The notes under the pieces are model-generated. The model worked only from the letters and a program-made list of their open reading frames with translations. It did no database searches and was not told where the DNA came from. From Symbiodinium natans (taxonomy: Eukaryota > Sar > Dinophyceae > Suessiales > Symbiodiniaceae), in assembly GCA_905221605.1 (NCBI GenBank), contig CAJNDS010002828.1:1-62500 (forward strand): DNA of 62,500 bases, read 5' to 3'. The position numbers were made by a program, and so were the translations under genes. Below are positions 1-10,433 of the stretch, piece after piece (the first letter of the stretch is position 1; each line of letters opens with the position of its first letter).

Positions 1-281
1 AGACAGGAGATGGCCGTGCTGATCCGGCTCATCCAGCTCCCAGTTCCGCGCTCATCGAAGTCTCTGCGTCCTGCTCTCTTCTGCGGATTCAAGCCAAGGA
101 AGTTCAAGGAAGCATGTAACTTCGGTCTCACATGGTTCTAGGACAAGAGGCTTTGTGGCAGTTGCCTGGAGTCAAGCGGCATCAACGCCTTCTGGAGAGG
201 AGCCTGACCTGTTGGGACCTGCATACTGCGAGAAGTCCCACATCGTCGCGCGTTCCCACGCCCGCTCGATAGCAGAGGGGC

Positions 282-420
282 TATGCCCACCACAATCTGA
301 GCTTCCATTGGGCAGCCGATTAGGCACTAACCCCGGGAGCTTAGGTACGTCCAGAAAGGAAACTGCATGCTACCAAGTTTCTGCCGCACAAAGGCTCCAA
401 CATGTGCAGTTGGTCAACTA
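282..420 (+). repeat. diverged repeat A, copy 1
   Basis: This stretch aligns with 3258-3394. Shared landmarks in order are ATGCCCAC, CTGAGCTTCCA, GGGCAGC, GCACTAACC, GGAGCTTAGGT, CGTCCAG, AACTGCATG, TTCCAACA and GTGGGTC-like ends, with small substitutions and indels between them. The two copies have the same orientation and lie about 3 kb apart. No coding signal is shared, so this is probably an old duplicated or dispersed element. Confidence 0.75.
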
Positions 421-1139
421 CCCTAAACCTTCGCCCTGAACCAGGTTTTGGAACAGGAGGCGCTGAATGAAATGCAGAATCTTCGCTCTGCAACACGGGT
501 TTTCATCAGAGACGGTGTCACGTGTCACACACAAACCTTACCATCCATGACTCCCAGCAATCGGTGCACAGCACTGAGGGTGCTGTAGCGCCTTGACAAG
601 CACTCGCCGTAGACGCTTTAGTGGATCCTGAAGTATGTAACGGATGGACAGGGTTCGTTGGGAGCACTGGCTGATACTGAACCTTGCAGTGTCTGCAATG
701 TCGAAGCCTGCATCCTCGCTTCTCAGGTCTCGCTTGTTTCGAGTTTACGCTCCACAAAAGCTCAACTTCGTCTGAAGCGATGTTTGCAGCTGCAGAGACG
801 ATGGCTTCGCACCTCTCAGGAGCAGCAGAAGGAGAGGAATCCATCTTGTCATCCAACTACTTCTGCATTCAAGCTGACCTCATTTCTGGAAAGGGGAGGT
901 GCAGAACACGACGCCCTGGGAGGGAGACTTGACACAACCTGCCCGACCTGGTCGCAAAGGACCATCCGGGTAGCCTGGTGGAGTGCAACTCACTGGGATT
1001 GTTTGGAGTGGAGAAGCACCAGTGCCCAGTCTCAATGACAGCGCAGCGTAAACAGTGGCCGAACAGAAGGAACCCACCCAAAGGCGGACCCCCAGCCGAC
1101 ATTGGGCGAAGCTTGCAAGCCCAAAACCTCCAAAACGAA

Positions 1140-1365
1140 CCTCGGCGAAGTCAGGCGACTTCGACGAAGGCAAGAGAAGAGTTTACGAAGCTCCGCTTGC
1201 CGAGCCTGATGTTCTTCACTTCCCACCCCTCAACTTGCCCCCAGCAGGGTCGACGAACCCTGAACCCGAACAAGCCTCGACGAAGCGGGGAAGATTCTAC
1301 GAAGGCGCCCGGGTTCGACGAAGGCCTGCGGGCTTCAACGAACTTTGCCCAAGCTTCGCGTGGTG
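1140..1365. repeat. TCGACGAAG-rich patch
   Basis: The 9-base word TCGACGAAG and close variants (TCTACGAAGG, TTCGACGAAGG, TTCAACGAA, TTTACGAAG) recur about eight times at irregular spacing. As a result all six frames look open, and the minus-strand frame repeats a short Phe-Val-Glu motif. I treat the open frames here as a by-product of the repeat rather than a gene. Confidence 0.6.
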
Positions 1366-2004
1366 ATTGCCCCTTGGGCGGGTCCTTTGCGTTTTCCGCT
1401 GAGTAAACCTCAGGCGCAACGAAAGCAGAGAAATGTGTAAGAGTCGGACGACTGTACCTGAGACAGGTCAAGTCCCGTCGCTCCAGCTCACGGCTGCAGG
1501 CCATGAGCTAATCACAAGATGCCTGGCGAACAGCCCCTTTCCGCAAACTTCCGAAGGGTCCGAAGACCCAAGAACCGGTAGCGCAGCAGGCCCATGGCCG
1601 TCCGCAGTCATTGCAGTCACGGCCTACATGCTGCAAGCTGCGGACGCTGTCTCCGGGCGTGCGGTGATGGCCTGGTCTTTTGCCTTCTCCGCCGCTATGG
1701 CTTGTGCAGCTTTGGTAAAGACCCACGGCACAGAAGCAGTTTCTAGGGTTTTCTGCAGCTCGCAACCCGCTCCTACCGGCAAGCTCCCACGTTGTCCGTC
1801 GCGGCGATGTCAACCCCTACCTCCAGGCGGACCTCGCGACTCGGACGTCGCAATTTGCCGTGAAACCACTGAACCCATTGTCACGGTTTCAGGACCCCTC
1901 AATACAACACCCACCCAGCAAAAAGTTAAGAGTTAATGACCTCGATTATGGGGGGGAGGTGGGCGGAGTGTGGCTTACTGAGCCCATGATGTTACACATG
2001 GAAC

Positions 2005-2170
2005 AGCCCCCTACCCTTGTAAGCGCCAACCCGAACCTGTTCTTAGGCGGAATGCACGGGAATCCGGGCGCTGCTTGGTGATCTCCAAGTTGGAAAGTGT
2101 AGAGGGTTTAGGGATTCGGCTTCGGGCACCTAGGAATGTCATCTTCAACCGGCTCGCCCACTGCAAGCAT
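2005..2170 (+). repeat. diverged repeat B, copy 1
   Basis: Aligns with 2696-2990: CCCCCTACCC, TATAAGCGC/TGTAAGCGC, CTAACC/CCAACC, AACCTGTT, GCTGCTTGGTGATCT, GTAGAGGG and TTAGGGAT in order, then CATC-TCAACCGGCTCGCC about 120 bases further on in copy 2 because of an insertion. The duplicate is old and heavily diverged. Confidence 0.7.
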
Positions 2171-2695
2171 GCGTTTTGTGTTGCGAGGTCTGCATACCTG
2201 GCAGAGCCTGGGCATCAGGGCCTCTACAGGGACAACCCTGAGCAGCCGGAGCCAAAGAGCTGAGCAGTCCCAGCAAGGGCTTGAAGGCTTCGCCGTGCAG
2301 ATTGAAACCACCTGTAGGACCTCCCCCCAGCCCCTCTAGACCGGCACTGGGCGTGGATCTCCAGAGGATTTGGAAAGCAGGAATGGGCCCGTGAACCCAA
2401 TGCGAAAAGACTCAGCCGAAGAGAAGAACAATGCCCACCCCTCTTGAGGCAAACGTACATGTTCGGTCCCACTCGAACCTGCGGGTAAGCGGGGACGGAG
2501 GGGGTCATGTTGCATCATGCACTGCACGCATCTGACAAGTGCCGGGCTGGAGCCATGACACTTCTTGACCCTTGACTCCCTTGACCCAGCTTGGGCTCTG
2601 CAGTGATTGGCCTAAGGGCCAACGCGTGGCCCTAATGGAACCATACTGGGCAGGAATGACCGGGGGGCGTGGGAGGAATGGAGCTGCGGTTTGCA

Positions 2696-2990
2696 CCCAC
2701 GAGAAACCCCCCCCCTACCCCTATAAGCGCTAACCTAAACCTGTTACCAGGCAGACTCGAGAATTCGCACGCTGCTTGGTGATCTGTTATCAGGGTAGAG
2801 GGCTTAGGGATCCTGCCTAGGGCGTAAAAGGCGCTTGCATGAGGGATAGGTACATGTGGACTGTCCCTAAAGCAGCATACGGATCGCGGTACACGGGCTC
2901 CTGGTCCCTAAGCAGTGGAACGGGGGGAGACCTGAATTAGCAAGTTCATCCTCAACCGGCTCGCCACCTTCAAGCAAAAGCTTCGATCCC
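2696..2990 (+). repeat. diverged repeat B, copy 2
   Basis: Partner of 2005-2170, same orientation, with roughly 120 extra bases between the TTAGGGAT block and the CAACCGGCTCGCC block. A further short similarity (CTTGACCC...GAGCTCTGCAG) links about 2564-2620 with 3595-3643, so the whole 0-3.7 kb stretch seems assembled from related pieces. Confidence 0.65.
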
Positions 2991-3257
2991 CAAAGTCGTT
3001 GCATGCCATGACACATGAGTGGAGGGGGACCCTGTGGAATGCGGGGAGGACGCCAGGGAACAAAGCGAGTCTCCCGGAGAACTGCCTGAAGGGTCCTAGA
3101 ATCATCATCGCTCCGTGCACTGCGCATGTGTTGCTGAGTCAAGAGAAGACACAAAGGAGCGGTCCACTCAACGGTCGCCTCGTTCAAGACCTGATTTGAT
3201 GGACCTTGTATGGTGCGAGGTGCTGCATTCTACTGAGCGCAGTTGGGGCTCAGGAGC

Positions 3258-3394
3258 AATGCCCACAACCTGAGCTTCCACCGGGCAGCAAATTGCGCAC
3301 TAACCACCGGAGCTTAGGTGCGTCCAGGAAGTAAATTGTAACTGCATGTTACAATGTTTGCGTGGAAGAAAGTTCCAACAAGTCCAGTGGGTCG
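3258..3394 (+). repeat. diverged repeat A, copy 2
   Basis: Partner of 282-420 (same order of conserved blocks). It has a few extra bases in the middle, around the GTAACTGCATGTTAC segment. The family identity is unknown. Confidence 0.75.
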
Positions 3395-5040
3395 GTGGCT
3401 ATGCCCATACCGTCCGCAACGTGAGCGCCCGCGCTGGATCGCGCAGGCACAGTTGGAGTTTTGATTGTCGGCGTAGAGGATGAGGTGGTTCATTGCTCGA
3501 ATGCTTATGAGTGCTTATGGCAGGAAGGAGTCGGTCTTGGGCCGCATTAAATGGGCCGCAGTATGGGGTGGTGGGCGGATGGTAGCCAACTCCTGGCCCT
3601 TGACCCCACCTGAGCTCTGCAGCACCCCTTGGCCAAAGCACCTGTGCCATGTGAGTAAACTCCCGGCCGCGGTTGCACCAGAACTAAAGGCCGGGTCTCA
3701 CGCCCTACAGGCCCTACTACAGGCCCTACCCTTGAAATCTTTGTTTATGGCATCCGGCCCTGATTCGCAATCCCCGGCACAAAAGGATGTCCTGGTGCAC
3801 CTGAAGTCTTAAACCTCACGCGAGCCATTGCGCAAGACACCGTTGCGCCTATGTCAAACTCCGCTGCCTGGACTCTGCACAAATCCTCGCACCTAAGTCT
3901 GCGGGGGCCAAGATGGGCCCATCCAGTCCCAGAGACTCCAGGTTCTCCACCGGCCTCAGAGCGCATGCAGGAGAGCACTGAAAGCACTCGAAGGAGAAAA
4001 AAGCCTTGGACGCACATAAGCAAGACTTCGGGAAGTGCTGGGACAAGCTTGTCCGCAGGCTTAGGGGTGAGCTGGGCGCGGGCTGGGCCAGGCCGGATGT
4101 ATCATGTTAAGCCATGCCACACGTTGAAGGGAAAGTATGCTAAGGCTCTTGGGCTGCTGCGACTCCCAGATCTTAAGCTCACGCACGACATATCTCAGTA
4201 TGCAGGTCGGGCGAGTGATATGCTAGGTGGCATCCTGTCTGCAACATCAGTACACTTCGCTTCGGCCAGGTAGGCAGTCTCCTCTGCGGCGAAAGCTGTG
4301 CAGCCGATGGCACGCAAGCAGGGGACAACTAGGCTGCCAAGATGACATGGACGACAACAGGCACCATTGCTTTGGGGAAGGCCACACGGCTGGACTGCTC
4401 GGTGTCTCTGCGGCCATGCAATCCGCGAGGTCTGTGTTTTAGGCCCTTGTGCTTGGGGGCTCCGCCAAAAATGGCTGCGAAGTGTCGACGCCGATGGCCT
4501 GAACTTAGAGAGGAGGAAACTAATGGCTGTAATGGTTGTAATGGCTGTGTCCTCTTGCTCTAAAGTAGAACACTCCAAAGTTGATCACGCAGGTTCTCTG
4601 CGCAGATCGCTGGCCGAACTGTGAAGGATGTCCGCTTGACAGCATGCGGATTGGCTACATACTGCTGCTTGCCGGCAGCCTTGACAATCAGAATCTCATC
4701 CCAGGATCCGTGGAGGCATCAAATGAGCGACTCTGAAAGACAGCCTGCTGGGCGGCCCCGTCACTGTCCAAGAGTCGTTGAAACCTGGACGCCCGTCCGG
4801 CGATTCCAGGCAGTGCTTGGTGGTGAGGCTAGCGGCACACTTCGAACAAGGACATCTCACTGTGCAGACTGCTAGGTGTAGCATGGACCGCTAGAAAGCT
4901 GCAGCTTTCATACGCCCAAGGTTGAGGCCAGGTCTGCGGTCCAAGTCGGAGTAGCGATGATTGCACTAAAACTTAGCCTCAGGCCTACAGATTAAGAGTC
5001 GGAGATCTCGGCTGTGAGACCATGTTCGCAACTCTTGTTC

Positions 5041-5205
5041 AGGTTTGGGGGTTTAGAGTTTAGAGGTTTATGGTTTAGGTGTTGGGTTTAGGGTGTAGGT
5101 TCTAGGGGTTTCGAGTTTCACACCCGCACATGGCCGGCAAGGCTTCGGTTGGTTCTCGGGTCTCTTTGGGTGATGGTTCTAGGTTTAGGGTTTAACGTTT
5201 TGGTT
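5041..5205 (+). repeat. degenerate telomere-like (TTTAGGG) sequence
   Basis: The stretch is dominated by imperfect GGTTTAGGG, GGTTTAGAG, GGTTTATGG, GTTGGGTTTAGGG and GGTTCTAGGGGTTT units, interrupted at about 5111-5175 and resuming with GGTTCTAGGTTTAGGGTTTAACG. TTTAGGG is the plant-type telomere unit also reported in dinoflagellates. Here the units are scrambled and internal, so this is an interstitial relic and not a chromosome end. Confidence 0.65.
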
Positions 5206-6250
5206 GGTTGTAAGTAGGGTAGGTAGCATCGGAGCCAGTGTTGCAGATGGCGGCGGGCATGGCAGGTGAGCTTGCAGCGAGGGTCGCACCCAGGCCTCTT
5301 TGCAGGGGGGTATCATAGTGCGGCTTTCATGACACAAAGCCTGGCGGTTTATCTTAAAGAGGTGGAGACAGCTTCACGCCTCAGTCCTCCAGGTTTGATG
5401 GTGCATGGGATGTGTGAACGAAGCGGATCTTACTGTGTAGGGTTAGCAAGAATGCTTCCTAGGACATAATCGGCAAAGGCCTGCCCATGTTGCACGCCTC
5501 CGGAACCGCGCACGGGTGCATTCCAAAGCGGATGTCGCATCGACGCATCAGAACCTGATGTATCAAGCTCAAGCTATCCAAACGGCGTCCTCCGGCTTGA
5601 CCTGTCGACATTATCGACACGCCTGGATCTGTGGATTGCACTCGCATCATGGCACACCACGGAATCTGCATGAGCCATGATCTAGACTCCTGGTATCTCC
5701 CTGATAATACTCCCCTATATAACCCCCTTGAAGGAGTCTAGACTCTAGCTCACGTAGACTAGCAGTTCTATTCTTGAAATTGAAACGTCACGGCACCACA
5801 CAATCCACCCCAAGCATGCGACAGTGCTGGGTGCTGGGAATAACTTGGGGAGAGAATCAAATGGAAAAGAAGATGCAAAATTGAAAGAAAACTGGGATGA
5901 TGTAGGGGTCTCTAGAATTATGGTATATAGCCTAGCAACTCAAAGAGACCTCGACATACGAATTTGGGCTTCTACTTCAGTGGGCTTCGTTCTCAGAAGG
6001 GCTTGAAATCAAGCATCGCTTTATCTATATGCAATGAAGAATTGGGGCCTCCCGACGACCCACTCATTGAAAATTTCTGGAAACTTCCTAAAAACGGATC
6101 CGGGACACTTTGCAACAATTGTTCTACAAGTTTTCTGAGAAACTCATTGTTTATGATGAATCCATGGTCTAGAGGAAACAAACATGTGATGAGAAGTCAT
6201 CTTAGATAAAATACGTTTCGGTTTGTATTTATCTTCGGGTCTCGCACGGC

Positions 6251-6856
6251 ATGTACATAGCTAAGTTTGGAAACCTTTCGCCCTTGTGCTGCGTCTGCAT
6301 GATACTCTTTCTGCTACGTAGGTGGCTCAAAGATTCGACAAATTGTGGCAAGATAAAGCAACGCCCGAAATCCCATAAGGCCCTAAGTATAAAACACTAC
6401 CTGCCGAGTTTCCCGCTTCTTTCCAATCCCGTAGTGCATGTGCAGTCATATGCGAGTGCCGACAAAACGCCGACGGTCCACTTATTTTGGCAGTGGGTTG
6501 CGGGTTTCGGCTCTTCCGTTGCTTTCTTCCCCCTTCTACCCTTATGCCCTTGTGAGGACTTCCTGACGTGCGGCCGGCTAGCTCACGAGGCCTCCGGGAT
6601 CCTGGGGGCTTCGGATTGTAGAACAGAATACCTACACATATACGTTCACGGACCAAAAATACCCCGCGCCAGAGACCCTATACCTATTCGCCCATGTAGT
6701 TTGCCCCTACGCCTTAATAGGGTTGCCGGAAATTTAAGTCTTGTAGCGTCGGTGCCTTCCGACGGGAATAGCATTCCTTTCCTGGATGCCCGTGTGCACG
6801 GCTCCTTTATTTTAGTGGCCTGTGCCTTGACTTGTTTCGAGATAGGGGTTTTCTGA
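6251..6856 (+). CDS. unidentified open frame in AT-rich island
   Basis: A 201-codon frame beginning with ATG and ending at TGA. It is rich in Leu, Ser, Pro, Cys and His and has hydrophobic runs near residues 10-25 and at the C-terminus, but no repeat or motif I can name. The opposite strand is also partly open (about 6327-6656), which weakens the coding case. It could be a chance frame in inserted organelle-like DNA. No neighbour shares a clear function with it. Confidence 0.2.
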   Translation: MYIAKFGNLSPLCCVCMILFLLRRWLKDSTNCGKIKQRPKSHKALSIKHYLPSFPLLSNPVVHVQSYASADKTPTVHLFWQWVAGFGSSVAFFPLLPLCPCEDFLTCGRLAHEASGILGASDCRTEYLHIYVHGPKIPRARDPIPIRPCSLPLRLNRVAGNLSLVASVPSDGNSIPFLDARVHGSFILVACALTCFEIGVF

Positions 6857-7073
6857 CTCCTGAGCCGCCCGGAACTAATTGAAGCCGGCCATCCGTCCCC
6901 TACCCATTTTCACCTCACGACTCATACTGAATTGCCCGTTGCTAGAAGCAGCAGAACCCCCCTAGTTTATTGTTGAAATATGGGAGACGATTTCTATATT
7001 GTTTCGATTGAATATGAAAAGCACAAGAAAGTAAGGATTTATTGTTTTTATTTTATCTAGGATTTTCCTGATT

Positions 7074-7592
7074 TCAGAATTTGGAAGGATGAGCTACGTT
7101 CTTATAGAAATCGAAATTATTTGGTTTTGCATCTTTATATACTTGTGAGAACGCATCTTGTTCCATAGCCTTGCACAGTATGTTGTGCAAAGAAGCAAAA
7201 ACTGTAAATACCAGTGTTTTCGGCATAGTCGGCAAAGGCATGGACTCTTGTAACAAGCCAGCAAGGAACCCATCTATCGAGAGGCTTAGTACGGCTTTTA
7301 AGTGAGCGTGAAGTCTATGAATAAACGAAATCAATGCACGATTACAGGACGTATGAACCGAATAACGGCCAGCTGTGAAGCCCGGAAGCAAAAAAAAATG
7401 AATTAGATTATTAAGGGGCGTTCCTTCCCAGGCTGCCAAATCGACCCCCCCCCCCCCCCGGTTGGAATCCATCCTTCCTGCGAACGCCCCCCTCCTGTGA
7501 TAGAACTGCACTAAAGCCCCATACGAAGTTTGAAGGAGCACATGTCTCACAGAATCTCTGTGCAACGCATGGCTATGCAACTGATTGAGCAT
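7074..7592 (-). CDS. unidentified open frame, 172 codons
   Basis: An ATG-initiated frame read from 7592 down to a stop at 7074. The C-terminal half (about residues 85-172) looks protein-like, with a helix-prone stretch of mixed Leu, Phe, Ala and charged residues. Residues about 45-52 are a Gly run created by the poly-C tract at 7445-7459. I recognise no domain. It lies in the AT-rich island and ends about 130 bases upstream (in plus coordinates) of the next gene's end. It could be real, but the evidence is only the open frame. Confidence 0.3.
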   Translation of the reverse strand: MLNQLHSHALHRDSVRHVLLQTSYGALVQFYHRRGAFAGRMDSNRGGGGVDLAAWEGTPLNNLIHFFLLPGFTAGRYSVHTSCNRALISFIHRLHAHLKAVLSLSIDGFLAGLLQESMPLPTMPKTLVFTVFASLHNILCKAMEQDAFSQVYKDAKPNNFDFYKNVAHPSKF

Positions 7593-7691
7593 GGCGACTT
7601 TTAGTCATCTAGTTCCAGCGTTACCCGGCGCACGTATGGTACACCGTCTCCAGGTGGGAACTCAGCAGCAGGCATCTTTGCAGACATGCCT

Positions 7692-7748
7692 CAGCATGCC
7701 GCATGTGCTAAAAAAAATCATGTTCAGCGCATGCCGCATGTGCTCAAA
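7692..7748 (+). repeat. short direct repeat CATGCCGCATGTGCT
   Basis: Two copies of CATGCCGCATGTGCT, starting about 7696 and 7731, are separated by an A-rich spacer, with further GCGCATG(T) words to 7763. The second copy overlaps the last codons of the coiled-coil frame, so the C-terminus of that protein may be noisy or may continue differently after splicing. Confidence 0.6.
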
Positions 7749-9418
7749 GTACCATGTGCAGCGCATGTGGGACCATGTATGTGTTTTGTTGAACTGAGCT
7801 CCAGACCTGGAAGGGGAGCATCTTGCACAATTGGGTCAGAAAGATGCAGATCCAAAGGAGCCGATGGCAACTCGCCCCAAAGCAATTCGGGCGAGGGATG
7901 GCTTGGTAGCATTGGTTGCATCTGTGGTGTCCCCTGCTGCTGAGCTTCAAGCAAGTCTGGTTCTGGCAAGGGCGGCAACGGCTCGCCAGGACGTGCTAAA
8001 CCGAAGCTGTCAGCCTCGCTGGGACGACTGTCAAGTCTGTTCACCTGCAATGGCTTTCCTGCCAGCCCTTCTGGCACACTAGCTTTCGGGCGGCGTTCAG
8101 CACGCCGACGCTCATCTCGGGACATGGACAACCGCTCGATTAAACTTGCAACTTTCTGGGGCACAGATGATGGCATCTTCTTTGGCTCCACATGAAGCGC
8201 TGCATCCTCTGCCTCCCTTGACTGTGTGGGCAAACTGGGGACCCCCGGATCCTCCTCGCGAGCACGACCGTCAAGATCAGTGTCGTCAAGCTCAGCATGA
8301 GTTGGTGGGCATGGGGCGAAGGATGGGCTCTCGCTCGCTTGCTCCAAATCATCTGGTGAATTGACCTCCGGAGGGAGAGGCGGGGGGGGACTTGAGGAGA
8401 CACCGGGGAAACTCATTCGCTCTTCCCGGATCTGCTGCCACAGTACAGCTTCCAGATCCAGCTCTGCATCCACAACGTCATCAACAGAGTGCCGCTCGCT
8501 AAGATCCGCCTTGTTGTCTTGCTGGCGCGCTAGTTGTGTCAACAACTCCAGTGTGTCTTGAGCTTGTCTTCTCTTCGAGCCGACTCGGTGCAGCTTCTCA
8601 CGGTCTGCAGAAATGCATTCTCGGAGCTGCTGCCGTTGCCCATCGGTCTCGCATAGCTGCTGGTGCACTTCCGCAGCCATCGCTGCAGTGTGCCCTTCGC
8701 TGGGCTCCGCTGCTTGAAGCAGTTTGGCCCACAGCTCTTTCCGTCGACAGCCCGCGGCTGTGTCAACATCGCAGCGTCTTTCCTTAAGTTTCTGTGCTCT
8801 GCCCCGAATGGCCTTGATTCTGTCACTGGCCTGCCGCACCTCCTGTGACAATGCATCCCACCGTCGAGTGCAAGCAGCCTCCCCTCGTTGCAGCTCGGCA
8901 ATAGCTCGTTCAGCTCTTAGCAACACCCGCAGAATGTCCACAGACTCTTTTCGGCTGAGCATCTCTTTACAACTGACTAAATTCCGCCAGTGTGCCAGCT
9001 TTTGCAGAGTACGGAAGTCTGACGGGCATGGGTCGTCCACAGCGTCTTCTCCACTTCCTGTATCTTCCACTGGAGCCAAACAAGCAAACTCTGCGAGTTT
9101 GCCCCGCAAGTTCGAAGCACACGCCGTGCTTGCCTGAACTTGGGCAGCCATCTCGGAACGAGCATCAGTGAAACCCGCAGTTCGGGCAGGCCCCTGAACC
9201 GGCAGCATCGCTTTGGACATGCCATTGGTCAAGCTCTCTGCCTTCCCCAACAAATCAACTAAGCGACCCGCTGGGTGATTCGAAGTTGCTCCGGAGATGG
9301 GTCTCCCACTTTCAACTGGGAGATCCGCATACAAGTCTTCCAGGCTTCCCACAGCCTTCTCAACTGCAGGCAGAACGATGTCAAACAGGTGCTTGCCTTT
9401 TTGAGCAGTCGGCGTCAT
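7724..9418 (-). CDS. coiled-coil / proline-rich protein, 564 aa
   Basis: A continuous 564-codon frame starting with ATG at 9418. Residues about 85-320 are charged and helix-forming (many Glu, Arg, Lys, Gln and Ala, with heptad-like Leu spacing), as expected of a coiled coil. Residues about 345-560 are Pro/Ser/Glu-rich and probably disordered, including a poly-Pro patch. There is no signal peptide or membrane segment, and no catalytic motif is visible. It has no intron, unlike the beta-galactosidase gene upstream of it on the same strand. I do not recognise the family. A structural or scaffold role would be inference only. The last 20 residues fall in a short direct repeat and may not be the true end. 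Confidence 0.7.
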   Translation of the reverse strand: MTPTAQKGKHLFDIVLPAVEKAVGSLEDLYADLPVESGRPISGATSNHPAGRLVDLLGKAESLTNGMSKAMLPVQGPARTAGFTDARSEMAAQVQASTACASNLRGKLAEFACLAPVEDTGSGEDAVDDPCPSDFRTLQKLAHWRNLVSCKEMLSRKESVDILRVLLRAERAIAELQRGEAACTRRWDALSQEVRQASDRIKAIRGRAQKLKERRCDVDTAAGCRRKELWAKLLQAAEPSEGHTAAMAAEVHQQLCETDGQRQQLRECISADREKLHRVGSKRRQAQDTLELLTQLARQQDNKADLSERHSVDDVVDAELDLEAVLWQQIREERMSFPGVSSSPPPPLPPEVNSPDDLEQASESPSFAPCPPTHAELDDTDLDGRAREEDPGVPSLPTQSREAEDAALHVEPKKMPSSVPQKVASLIERLSMSRDERRRAERRPKASVPEGLAGKPLQVNRLDSRPSEADSFGLARPGEPLPPLPEPDLLEAQQQGTPQMQPMLPSHPSPELLWGELPSAPLDLHLSDPIVQDAPLPGLELSSTKHIHGPTCAAHGTLSTCGMR

Positions 9419-10110
9419 GGCTCACTCTTTTCTTTTAGCTCAAGCTGAAAGCATCTAACCCTGCCTAGCAATCTATGGGTACAATGACTAGTCTTTGCTT
9501 GAGGAACGATTGAAGCTCAACGGCTTTCCTCTGGTCCGCCTGGCTTGAGAGCACACATTTTGGTGACAGCAACTGACTTCTTCACGCATCTTCAAACCCA
9601 TGGGAATCACATGTGCCATCTTATCGCTCGCACAGCCACGATCGAGATTCTGCCGAGGAATGACTGTACAAGAGAAACCGCAACTGGGACGCTTGCTCCG
9701 CATAGTCAGATGTCAAGTGAAACCTGGTATCACATCGAGCTCAGCCTGCCACCGCTATGCCACCACTCTGTGGACTCACTGCTAAGAAATCAACTGACGA
9801 ACACTTGGCTCAGGTGCTTGGATGTGCTTGGGCAGTGGCTCAGGCCGAATCTCGAGACCCAGAAGCCTGCGAGCCAGAGCCTGCAATACACAACCGGCGC
9901 AGCCGCCGGGGCACGCTCAAGCAGCTTATGCCAAAGACCCCTGGGGCCTATCTGTCGTCCTTGAGATCTGGCCTGCTTGGGCGGTGACATACATCTCAGC
10001 GGATTACACGCAAACTTGAGGGTCATAGCAGCGACAGCAGCCTGGCTTAATGCAGCTTAACACATGCAGCTTGCAGCCGCTTCACCCTCAAATAAGCCCC
10101 AGAGTCGGCA

Positions 10111-10145
10111 CTGAGCATACTGAGCATACTGAGCATACTGAGCAT
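10111..10145 (+). repeat. 9-bp tandem repeat (CTGAGCATA)n
   Basis: About four units of CTGAGCATA lie between the coiled-coil gene and the 3' end of the beta-galactosidase gene. It is a simple minisatellite in intergenic or 3' flanking sequence, with no sign of function. Confidence 0.8.
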
Positions 10146-10433
10146 GCAGCACTACCGCGAGAGGATGTCTTCTCCTCTTGAGGTCGGCCTGGGACTCATT
10201 GCTTCAACAAATGCAACACCAGGAGCCTCTTCCCGGGGCATCAAGGAAACTCTGAAACAGCGCTGACTGGGCAGCTGGCTGGAATACTTCCGCCAAGCAT
10301 CCATGCAGTGACTGGGCGGCAATGCATGGGACAACTGCTGCAAACAATCCGAGATCAGGGATGCAAAGTATGCAATTGCAGACCAGTCTACGCACGATGC
10401 CGCTGTGCAACGCAAATGGTCCAAGCTGGTTTG

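Larger units (their letters stand above)
1..5040. other. gene-poor, repeat-rich region
   Basis: I see no convincing gene here. Open frames of 60-170 codons occur on both strands, but they overlap each other, have no recognisable domains, and mostly sit on diverged repeats, which are listed separately. Between 3.7 and 4.9 kb there are opposed frames on both strands (for example about 3851-4273 plus and 4195-4578 minus) of similar length and no clear preference. I read this as intergenic sequence made of decayed repeats. A small exon without a recognised domain could be missed. Confidence 0.5.
5700..7600. other. AT-richer island of unknown origin
   Basis: Base composition shifts visibly from the surrounding sequence: long A/T-rich words, few of the CAGC/TGCTG words common elsewhere, and codon-like stretches rich in Lys, Asn, Phe and Ile. 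The edges are near 5.69 kb and 7.6 kb. Inside are a 201-codon plus frame, a 172-codon minus frame and a run of 15 C at 7445-7459. I recognise no gene. An organelle-derived insert, a foreign insert or a decayed mobile element are all possible. Confidence 0.5.

Noticed and set aside
978-1504. Overlapping plus and minus frames with repeated Phe-Val-Glu or Asp-Glu-Gly motifs.
   Set aside because: They arise from the TCGACGAAG-rich repeat, which keeps several frames open at once.
9420-9450. TTTTAGCTCAAG just beside the start of the coiled-coil gene, similar to the end of the spliced leader.
   Set aside because: The orientation is wrong for that gene: the match is on the plus strand, the gene on the minus strand.
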